NCBI GenBank assembly: GCA_013151585.1
Contig: JAADHY010000697.1
Coordinates: 1-11,138 of the forward strand
Length of the DNA stretch: 11,138 nucleotides
Reading direction: 5' to 3'
Source of the DNA: Planctomycetota bacterium
GTDB taxonomy: Bacteria > Planctomycetota > Planctomycetia > Planctomycetales > Planctomycetaceae
Both the position numbers and the translations under genes were made by a program. The notes under the pieces were generated by a model. That model had not been told where the DNA came from and searched no databases. It saw nothing but the letters and a program-made list of their open reading frames with translations. Shown piece after piece: positions 7,351-11,138 of the stretch. Position 1 is the stretch's first letter; the number at the start of each line of letters is the position of its first letter.

Positions 7351-7392
7351 AGGCTGGCGAGGCACTCGTCTTCGCGGTTGATGTTGCACTGC

Positions 7393-8046
7393 CTACTTGC
7401 TCGGCGAAACCGCGATCTCAATGTCCTTATACATCACGTGCATGACCGTGCCGGAATGCATCTGCAGCGCGATATGTCCTTCCGGCCGACTGGGATCGTT
7501 TTTCAGCTCCGCTGTTTTCACGCCGTTGACGTGCACAACCACATTCCCGCCATGGGCGCTAATGGTCATCTCGTTCCAGTCGTCCTTTTTCAGGATTTTT
7601 TCCTCCAGCTCCTTTGTCGGCTTCACCAGCCAGGCCCGTCCATAGCTTTCATAGATGCCGCCGGTGCCACTCCCGGGCAATCCCACTTGGATCTGCAGTC
7701 CGTGAGCCTGATCGGGAGGCTTGATGATGGTCCGGATGTAAACGCCGCTGTCACCGGAAAGGCACTTGAACTTCAGCCGCAGATCAAAGTCGCGGAAAGT
7801 CTTGTCCGTGACGAGAAGGCCGTAAAGTTTCGTTTTGTTCGCCCGGCCGACAAACGCGCCGTTTTTGACCGTCCATTTTCCGTCACCGACGGGGTGCCAG
7901 CCGGCCAGGGTCTTCCCGTCCATGAGTGGCTTCCACGCCGTCTTTTTTTCTGCGCCGAAAACCGCAACGGCCGCCATTCCCAGAAAGACAGCGCTCACGA
8001 AGAGCCCTGGGCCCACGAAATGTCGAAAACCAAGTTGACGACTCAT
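7393..8046 (-). CDS. Secreted DUF1080 / 3-keto-disaccharide hydrolase-like protein
   Basis: A 217-residue exported protein. The N-terminus has a signal peptide (core GLFVSAVFLGMAAVAVF, likely cut near Gly31-Ala32). The rest is one DUF1080 domain, a concanavalin-like beta-sandwich found in very high numbers in Planctomycetota; some members cleave 3-keto-glycosides. Diagnostic blocks are LMDGKTLAGW (41-50), GKWTVKNGAFVG (56-67), FDLRLKFKC (87-95), SGVYIRT (100-106), GLQIQV (116-121), GGIYE (129-133), DDWNEMTISAHG (155-166), VHVNGVKTAEL (171-181) and GHIALQMHSG (190-199). These give the full domain at normal length. I start at the ATG at 8046, six bases after GAGGAG (8053-8058); upstream in-frame ATGs would bury the signal peptide. 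It is first in the minus-strand run with the membrane, SIS and radical SAM genes. The substrate cannot be predicted. Confidence 0.88.
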   Translation of the reverse strand: MSRQLGFRHFVGPGLFVSAVFLGMAAVAVFGAEKKTAWKPLMDGKTLAGWHPVGDGKWTVKNGAFVGRANKTKLYGLLVTDKTFRDFDLRLKFKCLSGDSGVYIRTIIKPPDQAHGLQIQVGLPGSGTGGIYESYGRAWLVKPTKELEEKILKKDDWNEMTISAHGGNVVVHVNGVKTAELKNDPSRPEGHIALQMHSGTVMHVMYKDIEIAVSPSK

Positions 8047-8052
8047 CTCTGA

Positions 8053-8058
8053 CTCCTC
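8053..8058 (-). promoter_or_regulatory. Strong ribosome binding site for the DUF1080 gene
   Basis: GAGGAG on the minus strand sits six bases before the ATG at 8046. It fixes the start directly before the signal peptide and excludes the ATGs at 8070 and 8085. Confidence 0.7.
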
Positions 8059-8127
8059 AAAGGTTGCCATAACGAACACTCTCACGGCCGCGGTCCTGAG
8101 TCAACATCAACCTCGCACCGCAGTTTC

Positions 8128-8156
8128 ATAGTAACGACGCACTGCCTTGCGAACAA
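8128..8156 (-). promoter_or_regulatory. Candidate promoter for the DUF1080 gene run
   Basis: On the minus strand, TTGTTC (8151-8156, 3 of 6 to TTGACA) and TACTAT (8128-8133, 4 of 6 to TATAAT) are 17 bases apart. Transcription would start near 8121 and leave a leader of about 75 bases. The match is weak but the spacing is ideal and the location is right for the first gene of the run. Confidence 0.3.
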
Positions 8157-8493
8157 TCGCGCCAGCTCAGGACGACTCAGGAGACTCTGTTTTGCGGCTC
8201 GGAGGTCTCCCGATCGGTTGTCTCTGCATTGCACGCGCTTGCGGGCGGCGATCGCTTTCTGTGGCCGTAAGCGGAAGTGCGTGTCACGAGAACGCGGACG
8301 ACGTCAGCGAGATTTTGGAAGACCGAAAGAAATGTGGTTGTTGAGGCCCCACGGCGCACTTTTCCCTATTCGTTCATGTTCGCCGCGGCATCATCTCTAA
8401 AACAGTGTTTCGCAGTTGTGAAAAGGTTGGTCCGAAAGAACACACGAACTCGACGTTGCGGCTATTTCCCGGCGGGCCAATGAAGGCAGCACG

Positions 8494-8538
8494 GGCCAAA
8501 GTGCGGCGCCGCCGGTCTTGGCAGCACCGGCATTGGCC
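8494..8538. repeat. Nested inverted repeat downstream of the molybdoenzyme gene
   Basis: GGCCAA (8494-8499) pairs with TTGGCC (8533-8538). Inside it GCCGGT (8511-8516) pairs with ACCGGC (8526-8531) around a nine-base loop. The structure begins about 86 bases past the molybdoenzyme stop on the minus strand. It could end transcription or protect a transcript, but no T-tract follows on either strand. Confidence 0.35.
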
Positions 8539-8624
8539 AGGGAGGCCGGATCGCTCATGTTCTGCTTTGTCTCAACCTGTGATCGAATGCCTCAGGATTC
8601 TGCCTCAAAGCTGAGACGGTTGCG

Positions 8625-9272
8625 TCACTGGTACCGTTCCTCCTTCCACGGGTCGCCGTGGTTGTGATAGCCAGCTTGTTCCCAGTAGCCAGGTCGGTCC
8701 TCGGCGGTGAGCTCGATCGACCTGACCCACTTGGCGCTCTTCCAGGCATAGAGCCGCGGGATGATTAGTCGGGCGGGGCCACCGTGGTCAGGGCTGAGCG
8801 GCTGGCCGTCGTGTGTATCGGCGATCAGAGCGTCTTCCGAATCGAAGTCCGCCAGTGGCAGGTTGGTGGTCCACCCAGAGTCGTATCCAGTGATGACTAC
8901 GAACCGGGCTTCCGGCCGCACGCCGGCCCGCTCCAACAGCGTCCGGACCGCGACGCCTTCCCACAGGTTTCCCAGCCGCGACCAGCGGGTGACACAGTGA
9001 AAGTCGGCAAAAACCTTCACGCGCGGAAGCTGACGGAACTGTTCCCAATCGAGTATGAAGGGGTGTTCCACCAATCCGCAGACCTCTAACGTCCACTCAG
9101 TTAAGTCGATCTGTGGCACGACGGTGGCGTGTAGAACGGGCCACTTCCGCGTGCGGACTTGTCCCGGCGGCAAGCGCTCGGGACGCTGCGTGTCCGGGCT
9201 GATGATGACATCAGCCGGAAGCCCTTCGGGACGGGGCGGTTCGCCGCTTTGGTATTTCGGATCCTGAAACAT
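8625..9272 (-). CDS. Cytosolic sulfite-oxidase-like molybdopterin oxidoreductase (YuiH-type)
   Basis: This 215-residue protein is a single oxidoreductase molybdopterin-binding domain of the sulfite oxidase family. Cys93 in FADFHCVTRWSRLGNLWEGV (88-107) is the expected molybdenum ligand. Other conserved blocks are ITGYDSGWTTNLPL (127-140), ALIADTHDGQPLSPDHGGP (148-166), RLIIPRLYAWKSAKWVRSIE (168-187) and the C-terminal GYHNHGDPWKEERY (201-214). The N-terminus has no twin-arginine or other signal and the protein lacks heme and dimerisation domains, so it fits the short cytosolic sulfite-oxidase-like group and not exported MsrP. The physiological substrate of that group is not established. The start is the ATG at 9272, six bases after GAGGA (9279-9283); the frame continues 35 residues upstream but without support. 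No molybdopterin synthesis or electron-partner gene is nearby. Confidence 0.87.
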   Translation of the reverse strand: MFQDPKYQSGEPPRPEGLPADVIISPDTQRPERLPPGQVRTRKWPVLHATVVPQIDLTEWTLEVCGLVEHPFILDWEQFRQLPRVKVFADFHCVTRWSRLGNLWEGVAVRTLLERAGVRPEARFVVITGYDSGWTTNLPLADFDSEDALIADTHDGQPLSPDHGGPARLIIPRLYAWKSAKWVRSIELTAEDRPGYWEQAGYHNHGDPWKEERYQ

Positions 9273-9393
9273 CGGGTGTCCTCGGTCGGAGAACTGTTTT
9301 CGGAAAGACTTTCGAAGGGACTCACCGTCGGGTCGATGCAGTCCTAATATGGGCCATGCGAAAAAAAGCTGCAACATCGGCGGCGGTCAGGAC

Positions 9394-9477
9394 AACACGA
9401 CGCGTGAGCGAGGACGGCTATTTTTCGGATATTGGTTTTGCCGATTCCTTGCTGACGCTTCGGGTTTAGCGTCGCAA
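9394..9477. repeat. Imperfect inverted repeat, planctomycete REP-like
   Basis: The left arm AACACGACGCGTGAGCGAGG (9394-9413) matches the reverse complement of the right arm CCTTGCTGACGCTTCGGGTT (9447-9466) at 16 of 20 positions, with a 33-base T-rich centre. The right arm can fold alternatively with GCGTCGCAA (9469-9477): GACGC pairs with GCGTC and TTGC with GCAA, with one bulged T. The core GCGTGAGCGAGG resembles short intergenic repeats I recall as common in Pirellula and Rhodopirellula genomes. That comparison is from memory. Confidence 0.55.
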
Positions 9478-9584
9478 GTTGTTTCCCGAAAGCTTTAGAC
9501 ACGGTCCGGCAACGACACTGAGCAAGGAAAGGACCGCATGCGACGAAATGAGGTTGGACCGAACAACCACGCGTCGCTGCGCGG

Positions 9585-9620
9585 CCGCCGAGTCAATCCC
9601 GACAATCGACGGCGGTTTTT
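9585..9620 (+). terminator. Terminator-like hairpin plus T-tract on the plus strand
   Basis: CCGCCG (9585-9590) pairs perfectly with CGGCGG (9610-9615) around a 19-base loop and is followed by TTTTT (9616-9620). The shape suits an intrinsic terminator for a plus-strand transcript, yet both flanking genes are on the minus strand. It may end a small unannotated RNA or block antisense reading into the PHP-family gene, or be chance; the loop is long. Confidence 0.35.
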
Positions 9621-9749
9621 CCCAAGAGCGGCTCAGCCGCTGCTTCGCCACCCGGGTCTGAAAGAGGCTCGAAAACGGGTTGAGCCACTCCGTCGAGCAA
9701 ACGATGCCGTCAAAGCCACGACGACACCGGCGAGCCGAGGTCGCCGTGA

Positions 9750-11138
9750 TCACTTGACCCAAATCGGCGACCCCCACGCCATGTTGTTATCCCGCTGACG
9801 AACTCGCACGTAGTAGTAAGCCGCTCCGCCCGGATACGTTTCGTCGCGGAATGTGGCTTCGTACTCCTTGGTCATCGGAGTCATGCGGGCGACGATCGTG
9901 CGGTTGCGCACGACCTGCACCTCGGTAATCACGTCCGTGCCGCGGATGTGGAAGTAAAGCTCTGGCGTTGCTGGCGCCTGCACCTCTTCGCCCAGCAGCG
10001 CGTTACCCATCCGCACGTCGAGGATGATCTTATCGGTGGCCGCATAAGTGCGACGCGACTTTAAGCCTTCAAAAATCTGTTCGCGCAGCGGTCCGGCCGC
10101 CCACACGCAGGCGTATGAGGTGTGCGTGGCGTGATGGTCGCTGGAGGCGATAAAGCCGAGCCGGTATCCGCGCGCCAGGGCGTACCACAGCGATGCCTCT
10201 TCGGCGATGGAGCCGCGTGTCCGGGCGTCGGGCCACTGAGGCGGCCCTGGCCGTTCGTAGTCGCGCCGGAAGGCCTGAATCAATTCAGCCAGAGGCTCGA
10301 CCTGCGGATCGTTGAACGTCCATGTCCCCTTCTGGGCTTTTCGACTGTATCCGGGTGTGTGCGGGATACAGAAAGCGTTCTTGCCGCGCAAGTGCGGATA
10401 AAGGGCGGCGTCGGGATCGTTGTTCTTCGGCCGCGGCCCGCCAACGTAGCCGTAGTGTGCGTCACTGCGGAACACCGGCCAGCCCCGTTCCAGGAAAAAG
10501 ACGTTCCGGTGTCCGCCGCCGACGATACTGTTGCTCCGCTCATAGCTGTAGATCGAGGCGAACCGTCCCTTGACATAGAACAAGTCGGCCGCTTTTTGCG
10601 TGCGCCACCAGGGATACGGATCGGTGTCGCGGGTGTGATCGGTGATGCCCAAAAAGTCCAGCCGCGCGGCGTCCAGGGCGTAGCGGTACGCATCGACCAG
10701 GCAGCCATCCGCCGTCGGAAAGCAAAGGCTGATGTCCGTATGCCGGTGCAAGTCCCCAAAGTAAACTTGGAAGGTTTGATCGCCGCGCCGGATGGCCCAA
10801 CTTCGAATGTCGGGTTCCACCACGGTCGCCGGTGGACCGGTCGCAGCCGGCACGAGCGGCGGCTTTGCCGGCTGGCCGGCCACGTCCGGCAAACGTCCGA
10901 ACCGCACCCGCCAAGGCCAGTCGCGAAAATGATCGCCCGTTGACCACGCCAAATGCAGTCGGCCATTGGTGTCGCGGCATGTCGCGATGCGCTGGTTTTG
11001 GCGGCCGATGGTCATCGGGATCAAGATCGGCTCCAGCCAAGCTCCCTCGATGAACGTCGTGGCGTAAAACTCCCAATTCGCCCCCATGCGCGGATGGCCG
11101 GCATAACCTTGGCGATTCAGGCGAAAGAAGAGCCACAG
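9750..11138 (-). CDS. PHP-superfamily / DUF3604-like metal-dependent phosphoesterase-like protein, C-terminal part
   Basis: The frame is open from the right window edge to a stop at 9750, giving 462 residues and missing its N-terminus; an ATG at 11087 is internal, as 17 more in-frame codons precede it. The first 75 or so residues (including GRLHLAWSTGDHFRDWPWRV, counted from about residue 59) look like the end of a beta-propeller or BNR-type region. The PHP-like domain follows. Residues counted from the ATG at 11087 show the metal-site motifs FGDLHRHTDIS (110-120), LGITDHTRD (146-154), FCIPHTPGYS (239-248) and GFIASSDHHATHTS (311-324). IFEGLKSRRTYAATDKI (338-354) is a block I associate with DUF3604. 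A beta-rich C-terminal domain ends in DNNMAWGSPIWVK. The PHP fold hydrolyses phosphoesters with two or three metal ions; the DUF3604 substrate is unknown. The metal ligands appear intact. Whether it is exported cannot be judged without the N-terminus. Confidence 0.82.
   Translation of the reverse strand: MWLFFRLNRQGYAGHPRMGANWEFYATTFIEGAWLEPILIPMTIGRQNQRIATCRDTNGRLHLAWSTGDHFRDWPWRVRFGRLPDVAGQPAKPPLVPAATGPPATVVEPDIRSWAIRRGDQTFQVYFGDLHRHTDISLCFPTADGCLVDAYRYALDAARLDFLGITDHTRDTDPYPWWRTQKAADLFYVKGRFASIYSYERSNSIVGGGHRNVFFLERGWPVFRSDAHYGYVGGPRPKNNDPDAALYPHLRGKNAFCIPHTPGYSRKAQKGTWTFNDPQVEPLAELIQAFRRDYERPGPPQWPDARTRGSIAEEASLWYALARGYRLGFIASSDHHATHTSYACVWAAGPLREQIFEGLKSRRTYAATDKIILDVRMGNALLGEEVQAPATPELYFHIRGTDVITEVQVVRNRTIVARMTPMTKEYEATFRDETYPGGAAYYYVRVRQRDNNMAWGSPIWVK

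Larger units (their letters stand above)
8047..8624. other. Intergenic region, no convincing gene
   Basis: This 578-base space lies between the molybdoenzyme stop and the DUF1080 start. Small open frames on both strands (for example 8147-8344 plus, 8177-8359 minus) give no recognisable protein and lack ribosome sites. It contains a candidate promoter (8128-8156) and a nested inverted repeat (8494-8538). A motif GGGCCAA occurs twice within 25 bases (8474-8480 and 8493-8499). No tRNA-like or known RNA structure was recognised by eye. Confidence 0.5.
9273..9749. other. Intergenic region with inverted repeats and terminator-like hairpin
   Basis: This 477-base gap lies between the PHP-family gene and the molybdoenzyme gene, both on the minus strand. 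Overlapping small open frames on both strands encode arginine-rich, low-information peptides with no family resemblance. The gap holds an imperfect inverted repeat (9394-9477) and a GC hairpin followed by five T residues reading on the plus strand (9585-9620). No promoter for the molybdoenzyme gene is clear. Confidence 0.5.

Noticed and set aside
7243..8052. 269-codon plus-strand open frame opposite the DUF1080 gene
   Set aside because: The minus strand encodes a complete DUF1080 domain with signal peptide and ribosome site; the plus product has no family features.
8147..8344. 65-codon plus-strand open frame with several cysteines in the empty gap
   Set aside because: There is no ribosome site, no signal or helix, and no recognisable pattern; its composition does not differ from the surrounding non-coding sequence.
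10122..10943. 273-codon plus-strand open frame opposite the PHP-family gene
   Set aside because: It is antisense to intact metal-binding motifs, so a shadow frame.
1..11138. CRISPR array or tRNA genes
   Set aside because: No regularly spaced repeats and no cloverleaf with a TTC-containing T arm were found by eye on either strand.

Overview
The window is a G+C-rich stretch of bacterial chromosome that reads as Planctomycetota, probably the Pirellulales side. This is an inference from gene content. It holds a secreted DUF1080 (3-keto-disaccharide hydrolase-like) protein, a secreted transglutaminase-like protein ending in Fn3-like and putative-Ig (He_PIG-like) modules, a PHP/DUF3604-like protein, an MMPL/RND exporter whose N-terminus carries the SDLIDPDAP sequence I associate with planctomycete members, and an intergenic inverted repeat around a GCGTGAGCGAGG core. 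There is no rRNA, no recognisable tRNA, no CRISPR array, and no integrase or complete insertion sequence.

Layout. The left edge holds the first 65 residues of an MMPL/RND membrane exporter on the minus strand, running out of the window. A 389-base divergent gap follows. Three plus-strand genes come next: a GNAT acetyltransferase (586-1074), a large secreted transglutaminase/Fn3/Ig-like protein (1162-3732), and an Rpn-type PD-(D/E)XK nuclease/putative transposase (3815-4768) with its own likely extended -10 promoter. They meet convergently a minus-strand series, read right to left: a PHP/DUF3604 protein entering from the right edge (9750-11138), a cytosolic sulfite-oxidase-like molybdoenzyme (8625-9272), a secreted DUF1080 protein (7393-8046), a four-helix membrane protein (6891-7337), a GmhA-like SIS protein (6236-6811) and a radical SAM enzyme with an N-terminal zinc-ribbon-like segment (4926-6023).

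The genes do not form one obvious pathway. DUF1080, membrane protein, SIS and radical SAM share a strand with gaps of 55, 79 and 212 bases and could be one transcription unit, starting from a candidate sigma70-like promoter near 8128-8156. The DUF1080 and transglutaminase proteins are exported. The SIS, radical SAM, GNAT and molybdoenzyme proteins look cytosolic. Shine-Dalgarno motifs sit in front of most genes and often select an internal start, so several genes are shorter than their longest open frame.

I did not find a convincing new defence or mobile system. The points most worth a second look are the GmhA-like protein with changed catalytic positions, the radical SAM enzyme with three cysteine clusters, the modular transglutaminase exoprotein, and the intergenic repeat and terminator-like structures at 9394-9620, which no annotated gene explains.
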